Position numbers and translations under genes: made by a program. 6,664 nt of DNA from contig CALHBW010000220.1 in assembly GCA_937930625.1 (NCBI GenBank), positions 1 to 6,664 on the forward strand, read 5' to 3'. Positions 1 to 5,648 of the stretch are shown in pieces. This stretch comes from an uncultured Saprospiraceae bacterium. GTDB lineage: Bacteria; Bacteroidota; Bacteroidia; Chitinophagales; Saprospiraceae. Under the pieces are notes generated by a model, which worked only from the letters and a program-made list of their open reading frames with translations, had not been told where the DNA came from and ran no database searches. The stretch's first letter is position 1, and each line of letters starts with the position of its first letter.

Positions 1-155
1 GCTACCCGTTTAAGTTTGCCTAAAGCGAATACTCGTCAGACGAATCCTTTTATTCAGTGCGAATATTTTATGAGACAAATCACGACATTTCACAAAAACC
101 TTCGTCAGACGAGTACGCCCGGCAACTTGAGTTCGGCAAAGTTAGACGGATAGCC
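1..155 (-). mobile_element. MITE-like non-autonomous element, copy 1 (cut at window start)
   Basis: Seen: this stretch is the reverse complement of 1831–1976, nearly identical over the central body. Its ends are imperfect inverted repeats: positions 1–19 against 136–155, three mismatches, reading GGCTAYCCGTYTAASTTTGC outward-in. Two internal copies of the palindrome TCGTCAGACGA lie at 33–43 and 102–112. The first base of the element is probably just outside the window, so a target duplication cannot be tested. There is no room for a transposase. Compared with copy 2 it has a longer, unrelated spacer between one end and the inner palindrome (about 21 against 12 bases). Inferred: a miniature inverted-repeat transposable element mobilised in trans. 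It lies about 90 bp upstream of the PadR gene. Confidence 0.8.
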
Positions 156-202
156 TGCGTATTTATGATTTTTAAATGTTAAATATTGTTAACGCATGGT
201 AG

Positions 203-222
203 TATGTATTGCATAGTACTAT
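203..222. promoter_or_regulatory. Candidate PadR operator (palindromic)
   Basis: Seen: TATG, five bases, CATA (203–215) overlaps a perfect 10-bp palindrome ATAGTACTAT at 213–222. Both sit on the putative -33 element and spacer of the promoter in front of the PadR gene. PadR proteins commonly repress their own promoters by binding dyad sites of this kind; that this site is bound by the adjacent regulator is inferred from position only. Confidence 0.4.
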
Positions 223-239
223 ATTTTTACATAAATTTG
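209..239 (+). promoter_or_regulatory. Bacteroidetes-type promoter of the PadR–PspC unit
   Basis: Seen: TTG at 209–211, a 20-base spacer, then TAAATTTG at 232–239, an exact match to the TAnnTTTG -7 consensus of Bacteroidetes, with a spacing in the usual range. The -7 element ends four bases before the ATG at 244, so transcription would start at or within a few bases of the start codon and the mRNA would be leaderless or nearly so. No other well-matched promoter is seen between the upstream repeat and the gene. Confidence 0.55.
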
Positions 240-243
240 CAGT

Positions 244-585
244 ATGAAAATTGAAAATGCAAAAATACAAATGCGGAAAGGAGTGCTTGAACTCTGCATC
301 CTTTCCATTATAGCAGAAAAGGAAGCATACCCGTCGGATATTATAGAGCGTCTGGAAAAATCAAAACTTGCCGTCGTTCAGGGAACGATTTATCCCTTAC
401 TAATGCGACTCAAAAATGCAGGTATTCTTCACTATACATGGAAAGAATCGCGCAACGGACCGCCCCGCAAATATTATCAATTGACGGATGAAGGCGAAGT
501 ATTTCTCGGAGAACTCTCGCAAACTTGGGATACGCTCGCACACGCAGTAGGCGAATCTACCAAGCATTATAGACAAGAAACGTGA
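244..585 (+). CDS. PadR family transcriptional regulator
   Basis: A 113-residue winged-helix DNA-binding protein, full length for the short Bacteroidetes PadR form. Residues 10–38 form the first helices (RKGVLELCILSII, then YPSDIIERL). Residues 45–60 (VQGTIYPLLMRLKNAG) match the PadR recognition helix with its conserved T-YP-L-RL-G pattern. Residues 72–88 (GPPRKYYQLTDEGEVFL) form the conserved wing. A C-terminal helix of about 20 residues would serve dimerisation. Family knowledge: PadR proteins are dimeric ligand- or stress-responsive repressors, often autoregulated; the ligand here is unknown. The ATG at 244 gives the family's usual N-terminus (MKIENAK-QMRKG). It lies 124 bp upstream of the PspC gene on the same strand, a pairing usual in Bacteroidetes. 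It probably controls its own unit through the dyad at 203–222. Confidence 0.93.
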   Translation: MKIENAKIQMRKGVLELCILSIIAEKEAYPSDIIERLEKSKLAVVQGTIYPLLMRLKNAGILHYTWKESRNGPPRKYYQLTDEGEVFLGELSQTWDTLAHAVGESTKHYRQET

Positions 586-615
586 GACAAGATATAATGT
601 GATATATTTTTATAG

Positions 616-707
616 AGAACTATGAACTATCAACGATGCACTATGAACTGATACTCATTTTCTCCACTCTAAAATCGAATTTAAACTTAAACTTAATCTT
701 AAACTTA
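616..707 (+). repeat. Short direct and hexamer repeats between PadR and PspC genes
   Basis: Seen: ACTATGAACT occurs twice (around 618 and 640), followed by a hexamer array at 681–704 (TTAAAC, TTAAAC, TTAATC, TTAAAC) ending six bases before the ATG at 710. The A/T-rich hexamers occupy the ribosome-binding region of the PspC gene, where no Shine-Dalgarno sequence is present. Such regions are normal in Bacteroidetes; a change in hexamer number could shift spacing, but this is speculative. Confidence 0.55.
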
Positions 708-709
708 GC

Positions 710-1330
710 ATGAATAAAGTATTTAATATTAATATTGGAGGTTATCCGTTTGTGATTGACCATGAAGCTTTTGATGAACTCGAACAATACCTAAATAGCC
801 TCAATCGCTATTTTAAATCATCTGAAGGGCGCGACGAAATCGTATCTGATATAGAGCTACGTATCGCCGAACTGTTCAAAGAAAAACTCAAACGCCGCAA
901 GATTGTCTCCCTCAAAGATGTCAATGATGTGATTGATACTATGGGCAGACCTGAACAATTTGAAGAGGAAACTTATGCCGATTCAGGGGGTTATGGAGAT
1001 AATCAGTTTGATATTCGTACCGGTAAACGTCTTTATCGTGACCCGGAAAGCAAAATTTTGGCGGGTATCTGTTCCGGCTTGAGTGCCTACTTGGGTATAG
1101 AAGACCCGATTTGGATGCGACTGGCTTTCGCGATTGCCTTTTTTGGCTTTGGTATCGGCGTGTTGCCGTACATTATATTATGGATGGTTGTTCCCGAAGC
1201 GAAGACTTCGGGCGACAAGCTCGCTATGCGAGGCGAAGCCGCCAATGTATCTAATATCGCCAATTTTGTTCAAGACAATATGCAGCATTTGGGCAAGAAA
1301 ATCACCGAATTGGGCAAAGAATTTAAGTAG
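710..1330 (+). CDS. PspC domain-containing membrane protein, short form
   Basis: A 206-residue protein. Residues 1–88 match the N-terminal region of Bacteroidetes PspC proteins (NINIGGYPFVID, then EGRDEIVSDIELRIAELF and a DVNDVIDTMGRPEQF segment). Residues 105–163 are the PspC domain: KRLYRDPESKILAGICSGLS, then one long hydrophobic stretch at about 136–160, ending in VPEAKT. Residues 170–206 continue with the MRGE-NVSNI segment and an amphipathic tail. Family knowledge: PspC proteins are inner-membrane proteins tied to the phage-shock or envelope-stress response. Many Bacteroidetes relatives run to about 500 residues or more, with further membrane segments and a C-terminal beta-rich domain; this one stops soon after the PspC domain, so it is a short form or an old truncation. 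It follows the PadR gene, which likely regulates it. The function of this version is not known. Confidence 0.88.
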   Translation: MNKVFNINIGGYPFVIDHEAFDELEQYLNSLNRYFKSSEGRDEIVSDIELRIAELFKEKLKRRKIVSLKDVNDVIDTMGRPEQFEEETYADSGGYGDNQFDIRTGKRLYRDPESKILAGICSGLSAYLGIEDPIWMRLAFAIAFFGFGIGVLPYIILWMVVPEAKTSGDKLAMRGEAANVSNIANFVQDNMQHLGKKITELGKEFK

Positions 1331-1365
1331 CGATGAACTAATTTTTTGAATTTAACCACTTGTAC

Positions 1366-1385
1366 GGACAGGTCGCGACCTGTCC
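1366..1385. terminator. Perfect 20-bp palindrome, possible terminator
   Basis: Seen: GGACAGGTCGCGACCTGTCC is an uninterrupted, GC-rich perfect palindrome 36 bases after the PspC stop and 18 bases before the next start codon. Only three T follow (TTTCC), so it is a weak candidate for an intrinsic terminator. It could equally be a dispersed palindromic repeat or a protein-binding site. A perfect palindrome must leave a few central bases unpaired when it folds in RNA. Confidence 0.4.
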
Positions 1386-1402
1386 TTTCCACCACACACA
1401 AT

Positions 1403-1660
1403 ATGAAACGCACTATCCAATCTACTAAAAGTGTCGTCATTGGACTTTTTGTACTCTCTTTGACAGCATTTTTATACCTTAATACACGCCCTGAATGTCG
1501 CCCCAAGATGCCCAAACTCCGTCACGCCACTCCTGCTATGCAGGATTCTACAAAACTCTCGAACCGACCGAAATTAAGAGAATCTATTTCTTTCGGTCCT
1601 GCTCTACAAGCTATTAATTTTATTGAGGAAACGAATGAATTAGTGGGATTTCATCGGTAA
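1403..1660 (+). CDS. Small membrane-anchored protein of unknown function
   Basis: I do not recognise this 85-residue protein. Residues 1–10 are basic and polar (MKRTIQSTKS), 11–26 form one hydrophobic segment (VVIGLFVLSLTAFLYL), and the rest is a polar, proline- and arginine-containing tail, ending in a short segment (GPALQAINFIEETNELVGF). The pattern suggests a signal anchor or uncleaved signal peptide with the tail in the periplasm. There is no lipobox cysteine near the end of the hydrophobic segment. An in-frame ATG at 1346 would add 19 residues, but these are encoded by the palindrome at 1366–1385 and look unlike a coding extension, so 1403 is preferred. It lies 72 bp downstream of the PspC gene on the same strand and might be co-transcribed. 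It may be a lineage-specific gene; that it is expressed is plausible, not shown. Confidence 0.5.
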   Translation: MKRTIQSTKSVVIGLFVLSLTAFLYLNTRPECRPKMPKLRHATPAMQDSTKLSNRPKLRESISFGPALQAINFIEETNELVGFHR

Positions 1661-1686
1661 ATGAGTAGATGAGTTAAATGTTTGGT

Positions 1687-2073
1687 ATGTTTAAATTTGC
1701 AGTTGACACTTTTTTGAAATTTAAAATTTAAAATAATAAATGTAAAATGTAAAAGTGCTTGTAGTACGTGTACAATACATTTTTTTTTATTGTTTAAAAA
1801 TTTAAAAATCAACAAAATAGAAATATCTCGGGCTACCCGTCTAAGTTTGCTTGTGGGATACTACTCGTCTGACGAAGGTTTTGTGAAATGTAGTGATTTG
1901 TCTCATAAAATATTCGCACTGAATAAAGGGATTCGTCTGACGAGTATTCGATTTAGGCAAACTTAGACGGATAGCCATATCTCGCGTTCACTCGCGTCCT
2001 ATAACTTTTACATTTTACATTTATTATTTTACATTTTACATTTCAAAAAAGTGTCAAGTGAAATTCTAAACAT
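1687..2073. repeat. Long inverted repeat with 70-bp arms, interrupted by MITE copy 2
   Basis: Seen: arm 1687–1756 is the inverted complement of 2004–2073. The inner 54 bp (1703–1756 and 2004–2057) differ at only two positions; the outer about 16 bp are less well kept. The arms include TTGACACTTTTTTGAAAT plus TGTAAAA-type low-complexity sequence. Without the MITE and one copy of its 8-bp duplication the loop would be about 93 bases. It fills most of the convergent intergenic region between the small protein gene and the E1 gene and ends ten bases from the E1 stop codon. It could fold as a large hairpin in either transcript and might end transcription from both sides, or be an older palindromic element itself. 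Confidence 0.75.
1831..1976 (+). mobile_element. MITE-like non-autonomous element, copy 2, with 8-bp target duplication
   Basis: Seen: 146 bp bounded by GGCTACCCGTCTAAGTTTGC at 1831–1850 and its inverted complement at 1957–1976 (19 of 20 match). The element is flanked exactly at both ends by ATATCTCG (1823–1830 and 1977–1984), an 8-bp direct repeat absent from the element ends, as expected for a target-site duplication. Internal palindromes TCGTCTGACGA lie at 1865–1875 and 1933–1943. It carries no gene. Copy 1 at the window start is in the opposite orientation. Terminal GG and 8-bp duplications are features of the IS1595/IS1016 group of insertion sequences, so such a transposase may move it in trans; that assignment is tentative. 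It is inserted in the loop of the older inverted repeat 1687–2073. Confidence 0.85.
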
Positions 2074-2082
2074 CTATTCATT

Positions 2083-4074
2083 CTAATAAGCCAATAGCTG
2101 CTCCAACGCTGTTCTAAATCGCTCCACAGGCAAAAAGCCTTTTTCCAATTCCTTTGCAAATGGAAACGGCGTATCAAGGCTTGCCACACGCATCACAGGG
2201 GCGTCAAGGTGTTCAAACAAATGCTCACTAATGTAGGCAGAAATTTCTGCGCCAACACCACCCGTCAGCGTATCTTCATGCAAAACGATAACTTTATTGG
2301 TCTTTTTGACGGTCGCTTCAATTGCCTCATAATCAATGGGTAATAAACTACGCAAATCTAAAACATCCGCATCAATACCCATTTCTTCCGTAGCTGCTTT
2401 CGCCCAATGTACGCCCATACCGTAAGTGATAATCGACACCGCTTCGCCTTCTGCGGCAAGTGCTGCTTTGCCGATTTCGGTGGTATAATAACCCTCCGGC
2501 ACATCTGCCGTAAGGCTTCGATACAATGCTTTATGTTCGAAATACATCACCGGATTCGGGTCTTCGAAAGCTGCAAGGAGCAAGCCTTTGGCATCCACCG
2601 GATTGGATGGATAAACGATTTTTAAACCCGGCACATGGAAGAACCACGCTTCATTGCTCTGTGAGTGAAAAGGTCCTGCGCCCACGCCGCCGCCCGTAGG
2701 CATACGCACGACCACATCGGCATTTTGTCCCCAGCGATAATGCAATTTGGCGAGATTATTAACAATCTGATTGAAGCCGCAAGTCACGAAATCCGCAAAT
2801 TGCATTTCCACCATCGACTTGTAGCCTTTGATGCTCAAACCCAAGCCAATCCCGACAATCGCGCTTTCACAAAGCGGCGTATTTCGCACACGTTCCTTGC
2901 CGAATTTATCCGTAAAACCTTGCGTAATCTTAAACACACCGCCATAATCAGCGATGTCTTGTCCCATTAAAATCAAATTGTCATAATTGACCATTGCCTC
3001 GCTCAAACCATCGGAAATAGCATCAATCATTCGCTTCTCGGAAGTCACACCGTTTGGTGGCGTAACGACTTGTGAATGAGGCGCATAAATATCTGTCGTC
3101 TCCAATTCATGCGAAAAATCCACATCAGGTTCGGCATATGCCGCATCCAATCCGGCATTGATTTCCGCTTTAATTTCTGCACGAAGATTCGCAATATTTT
3201 CTTCTGTCAAAATACCTTCTTCTAATAAAAAGGCTTCGTAATTTTTGAGCGGGTCTTTAGTCGCCCAATGCTCCATCAAATCCTTCGGAACATACTTTGT
3301 GCCGGAAGCTTCTTCGTGTCCGCGCATCCTAAAAGTATCACATTCAACGAGATACGGGCGCGGATTTTTACGCAAATCCTTCGCTATCTCATCAATGGTT
3401 TGATAAACTTCCAAGACATTATTCCCATCAATCGTAATGGCTTCCATACCGTAGCCAATTCCTCTATCCGCAAGTTTTTTGGCGCGGTACTGCTCGCTTG
3501 CAGGCGTCGAAAGTCCGTAACCATTATTTTCAATCACAAAAATGACGGGCAATTGCCAAACGGCAGCCGTATTGAGTGCTTCGTGAAATTCGCCTTCGCT
3601 CGTACCGCCTTCGCCCGTAAATGCCACCGAAACATTCGCCTCAGCACCCAATTTGTGCGCCATCGCAATACCACTCGCCAAAGACAACTGCGGACCAAGA
3701 TGCGAAATCATCCCTACAATATTCCAGTCCTTCGCACCAAAGTGAAATGAACGGTCGCGCCCCTTCGTAAAGCCTTTCATCTTGCCTTGCCATTGACAAA
3801 ACAAACGCTCCAACGGCACCTCGCGCGTCGTAAATACGCCCAAGTTGCGATGCATCGGGAAGATATATTCTTCGGGCTGCATAGCGGCAGTCACCCCCAC
3901 CGAAATCGCCTCCTGACCAATGCCCGAAAACCATTTGCTAATTTTGCCTTGACGCAACAAAACCAACATTTTTTCTTCTATCATTCGCGGACGCAACAGC
4001 GCACGATACAATTCAAGCAATCGCTTATTGCTCATCCGTTTTTTATTGTATTTGATTACCGTTTCAGTTGTCAT
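2083..4074 (-). CDS. 2-oxo acid dehydrogenase E1, fused alpha and beta subunits (likely branched-chain)
   Basis: A 663-residue cytoplasmic enzyme, the usual length for the fused Bacteroidetes form. E1 uses thiamine diphosphate to decarboxylate a 2-oxo acid and passes the acyl group to the lipoyl domain of E2. Residues 20–320 are the alpha half; the thiamine diphosphate and magnesium motif is GEG (154–156) to ENN (182–184), and GEGGTSEG is nearer branched-chain E1 (GEGAASEG) than pyruvate E1 (GDG). RGHEEASG (251–258) corresponds to the conserved active-site loop. After a linker at about 320–345 the beta half runs to the end, with TPLCE (399–403, the cofactor-contacting Glu), QFADF (425–429), PTGGGVGAGPFHSQSNEAWF (459–478) and PGLKIVYPSNPVDAKGLL (482–499). 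All expected residues are present. Substrate is not certain: branched-chain 2-oxo acids are favoured, pyruvate is possible. No E2 or E3 gene lies in the window. The start at 4074 follows a TAnnTTTG -7 element. Confidence 0.95.
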   Translation of the reverse strand: MTTETVIKYNKKRMSNKRLLELYRALLRPRMIEEKMLVLLRQGKISKWFSGIGQEAISVGVTAAMQPEEYIFPMHRNLGVFTTREVPLERLFCQWQGKMKGFTKGRDRSFHFGAKDWNIVGMISHLGPQLSLASGIAMAHKLGAEANVSVAFTGEGGTSEGEFHEALNTAAVWQLPVIFVIENNGYGLSTPASEQYRAKKLADRGIGYGMEAITIDGNNVLEVYQTIDEIAKDLRKNPRPYLVECDTFRMRGHEEASGTKYVPKDLMEHWATKDPLKNYEAFLLEEGILTEENIANLRAEIKAEINAGLDAAYAEPDVDFSHELETTDIYAPHSQVVTPPNGVTSEKRMIDAISDGLSEAMVNYDNLILMGQDIADYGGVFKITQGFTDKFGKERVRNTPLCESAIVGIGLGLSIKGYKSMVEMQFADFVTCGFNQIVNNLAKLHYRWGQNADVVVRMPTGGGVGAGPFHSQSNEAWFFHVPGLKIVYPSNPVDAKGLLLAAFEDPNPVMYFEHKALYRSLTADVPEGYYTTEIGKAALAAEGEAVSIITYGMGVHWAKAATEEMGIDADVLDLRSLLPIDYEAIEATVKKTNKVIVLHEDTLTGGVGAEISAYISEHLFEHLDAPVMRVASLDTPFPFAKELEKGFLPVERFRTALEQLLAY

Positions 4075-4089
4075 TTTTTAAATTTTTAG

Positions 4090-4097
4090 CAAAGGTA
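4090..4097 (-). promoter_or_regulatory. -7 promoter element of the E1 gene
   Basis: Seen: on the minus strand TACCTTTG fits the TAnnTTTG consensus exactly, 15 bases before the E1 start codon. No TTG -33 element is found at the usual distance upstream; the corresponding region is the start of the GAATGAGT octamer repeats. The leader would be very short and A/T-rich. Confidence 0.5.
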
Positions 4098-4110
4098 AGG
4101 GAATAATTTT

Positions 4111-4227
4111 GAATGAGTGGATTTTGAATGAGTGAATGAGTGAATGAGTGAATGAGTGAATGGAGGAATTTTGAATGAATGAATTTTGAATGAGCGAATA
4201 ATGCGATAATGCGATAATGCGATAATG
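4111..4227. repeat. Octamer tandem repeats (GAATGAGT and GCGATAAT)
   Basis: Seen: a first unit GAATGAGT at 4111–4118, four perfect head-to-tail units at 4126–4157 with a partial fifth, degenerate GAATGAAT and TTTTGAATGA units to about 4190, then three perfect GCGATAAT units at 4203–4226. The array starts 14 bases upstream of the E1 -7 element, in the place of the -33 region. An apparent minus-strand reading frame across 4064–4291 is made of these repeats (repeated H-S-L-I type residues) and is not a gene. Confidence 0.85.
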
Positions 4228-4256
4228 TTTTTTTAATGTGTGTCGCACTCTTTTTT

Positions 4257-4401
4257 AAGGTTCTTCGACATTTTTGCAAATAATATCTCACGCAGAGAAC
4301 GCAGAGGTCGCAGAGAATTTATTATCAGCACTCTGCGAACTTTGCGAACTCTGCGTGAAAAGAGCGTTTTATTGAATTTGCAAAAACTGCCAAAGAACCT
4401 T
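4257..4401. repeat. Inverted repeat of the CGCAGAG type
   Basis: Seen: outer arms 4257–4281 and 4376–4401 (AAGGTTCTT...TTTTTGCAAAT, one gap, few mismatches) enclose inner arms 4288–4315 and 4331–4358, in which 24 of 28 positions pair (TCACGCAGAG ... CGCAGAG against CTCTGCG ... CTCTGCGTGA). The inner loop is about 15 bases. CGCAGAG repeats of this kind recur in intergenic DNA of many Bacteroidetes. No target duplication was found at the outer ends. It could form a long hairpin; whether it is mobile or regulatory is not visible. Confidence 0.75.
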
Positions 4402-4721
4402 TTTTAATTTTTCAATGATTTTTTTTTATTTTTTTGAATTTTATTTTTCTCATTTAAAGAGCTTCATAAACCATTGTTTTTCAATTACTTACAATGCGTA
4501 TAAAATGTATTTAAATTTTAACTTATTCGACTTTTTTTATATTAAAATGCGTTTTTTTCATTTTGATGGAACTGATTGAGCAGTAATGTCGTTACTTATT
4601 TAGACGGAATCAAAATAAGGAAGTTTGAATAACTCCAAAAAACGACTTCTTCTGAATTGATTCACCTTCAAAATCATAAATTTTTCATAAAAACAATAAA
4701 AAAAACTACTTTTTGTTTTAT
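4402..4721. other. Gene-free AT-rich intergenic stretch
   Basis: Very AT-rich, with runs of T up to nine bases at 4402–4560 and runs of A near 4690–4710. No reading frame looks coding, and I see no convincing TTG/TAnnTTTG promoter pair. The middle (about 4565–4680) is less biased in composition but shows no recognisable motif or RNA fold. A promoter for the glucosaminidase gene may lie in or just after this stretch. Confidence 0.6.
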
Positions 4722-4744
4722 AATTAAAACAATTTGTTTTAATT
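4722..4744. promoter_or_regulatory. AT-rich 23-base palindrome upstream of the glucosaminidase gene
   Basis: Seen: AATTAAAACAA and TTGTTTTAATT are perfect inverted repeats around a single central T. It lies 166 bases before the start codon at 4911 and just before the next inverted repeat. It could be an operator, but AT-rich palindromes also arise readily in DNA of this composition. Confidence 0.35.
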
Positions 4745-4761
4745 TGTAATTATTCACCGTT

Positions 4762-4883
4762 CGGGTTACGAGTTGCGGTGTATGGGTTGCAAGTTACAGG
4801 GTATGGGTTATTGCTTTTTGCTTTTGCAAAAAATGCCCTGCGACTCGCAACCCGTAACTATCAACTCGAAAACTCGCAATGAT
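4762..4883. repeat. CGGGTTGCGAGTT-type imperfect palindrome, copy A
   Basis: Seen: the left half carries GGGTTACGAGTTGC and GGGTTGCAAGTTAC; the right half carries their complements (GACTCGCAACCCGTAACT, then CAACTCG and ACTCGCAA). The centre is a TTTTGC/GCAAAA hairpin (about 4815–4832). The design and sequence match copy B at 5648–5760, so the glucosaminidase gene lies between two members of one family. A reading frame extending the glucosaminidase upstream to 4773 runs through this repeat and is not believed. Confidence 0.7.
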
Positions 4884-4910
4884 TGCCCGCAACACTTAAA
4901 TTTATTAAAA

Positions 4911-5648
4911 ATGAGAATAACATTAGAAAACGCATTAGACCGAATGAAACAGTACATGAGATTGGTATGGTTCAAGATAGCTTTACTGGTCATTTTTGGC
5001 GTGGTCTTGAATCGTAAAGACATCAGCTTTACATTCAATTTTAATGCAGGGGAACAAGCTGTTGCGGCAAATGCTCCCATCATGACGAAAGAAACGGAAA
5101 CATTCCCTCAAACAACAAGTCATCAGGAGATGGGAATGCTTGCGGATATAGTGCCGCGCCCTTCCCGCGCCCCTGTACGGCGGCGTTCACCGGAGGAGTT
5201 GGCGAAGTTCAAACGGCAACAAACGTATGTAGATAGGTTTGCGCCGGTAGCCATATCGGAGATGAAAAAGTATGGCGTTCCTGCAAGTATCAAGCTGGCG
5301 CAAGGCTTGGTGGAAACCAACGCAGGCTCCAGCAAGCTGGCAAGTAAGCACAACAACCATTTCGGGATTAAGTGCTTTTCCAAAAAATGCGGTAAAGGGC
5401 ATTGCGTGAATTTTTCGGACAATACGCATAAGGACTTTTTTGTGCGTTACGAAACGGCTTGGGTGAGCTACCGCGCACATAGCGAGTTCCTTTCAGGCAA
5501 ACGGTATCGCCATCTGCAGGATTTGGGCAAGGATTATAAGGCATGGGCACGCGGCTTGAAGGCTGCCGGATATGCCACCGACCCAAGTTATGCCGATAAG
5601 CTAATCCGCACTATTGAAGATTTAGAATTGTATAAATATGACCGATAG
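4911..5648 (+). CDS. Membrane-anchored GH73 glucosaminidase (peptidoglycan hydrolase)
   Basis: A 245-residue protein predicted to cut the glycan strands of peptidoglycan at N-acetylglucosamine. Residues 18–33 are one hydrophobic segment (LVWFKIALLVIFGVVL) after a short basic N-terminus, giving an N-in signal anchor with the rest in the periplasm. Residues 45–100 are a low-complexity linker (PRPSRAPVRRRS at 82–93). Residues 103–243 form the glucosaminidase domain: GVPASIKLAQGLVETNAGSS (122–141) with Glu135 as the expected catalytic acid, NNHFGIKC (148–155), YETAWVSYRAHSEFL (180–194), then DYKAWARGLKAAGYATDPSY (208–227) and a terminal helix. Three Cys (155, 160, 165) cluster after the active site. 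Many Bacteroidetes relatives carry C-terminal LysM repeats; none are here. The ATG at 4911 is chosen because the in-frame ATG at 4773 would translate a palindromic repeat. It may share a transcript with the next gene, although a palindrome starts at its stop codon. Confidence 0.9.
   Translation: MRITLENALDRMKQYMRLVWFKIALLVIFGVVLNRKDISFTFNFNAGEQAVAANAPIMTKETETFPQTTSHQEMGMLADIVPRPSRAPVRRRSPEELAKFKRQQTYVDRFAPVAISEMKKYGVPASIKLAQGLVETNAGSSKLASKHNNHFGIKCFSKKCGKGHCVNFSDNTHKDFFVRYETAWVSYRAHSEFLSGKRYRHLQDLGKDYKAWARGLKAAGYATDPSYADKLIRTIEDLELYKYDR

Noticed and set aside
1346..1402. Upstream start for the 85-residue protein
   Set aside because: The 19 extra residues come from the palindrome at 1366–1385; the start at 1403 gives a basic N-terminus followed directly by the hydrophobic segment.
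3268..3750. 160-residue plus-strand frame opposite the E1 gene
   Set aside because: It lies wholly antisense to conserved E1 alpha motifs; the arginine/histidine/phenylalanine-rich composition is typical of a shadow frame. The frames at 2407–2625, 2665–2970 and 3787–4089 are rejected on the same grounds.
4111..4227. CRISPR-like array
   Set aside because: Units are 8 bp with no spacers; these are simple tandem repeats.
4064..4291. Minus-strand reading frame of 75 residues
   Set aside because: It is a translation of the octamer repeats and flanking AT-rich DNA, and overlaps the E1 start.
4560..4640. Possible structured RNA or remnant gene in the less AT-rich patch
   Set aside because: No open frame, no stable paired arms and no known motif could be seen.
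4773..4910. Upstream in-frame extension of the glucosaminidase (46 more residues)
   Set aside because: The extension is encoded by palindromic repeat A and has no family similarity; the ATG at 4911 gives a normal signal-anchor N-terminus.
5123..5586. Minus-strand frames opposite the glucosaminidase
   Set aside because: Antisense shadows of a well-supported conserved domain, with no recognisable features of their own.
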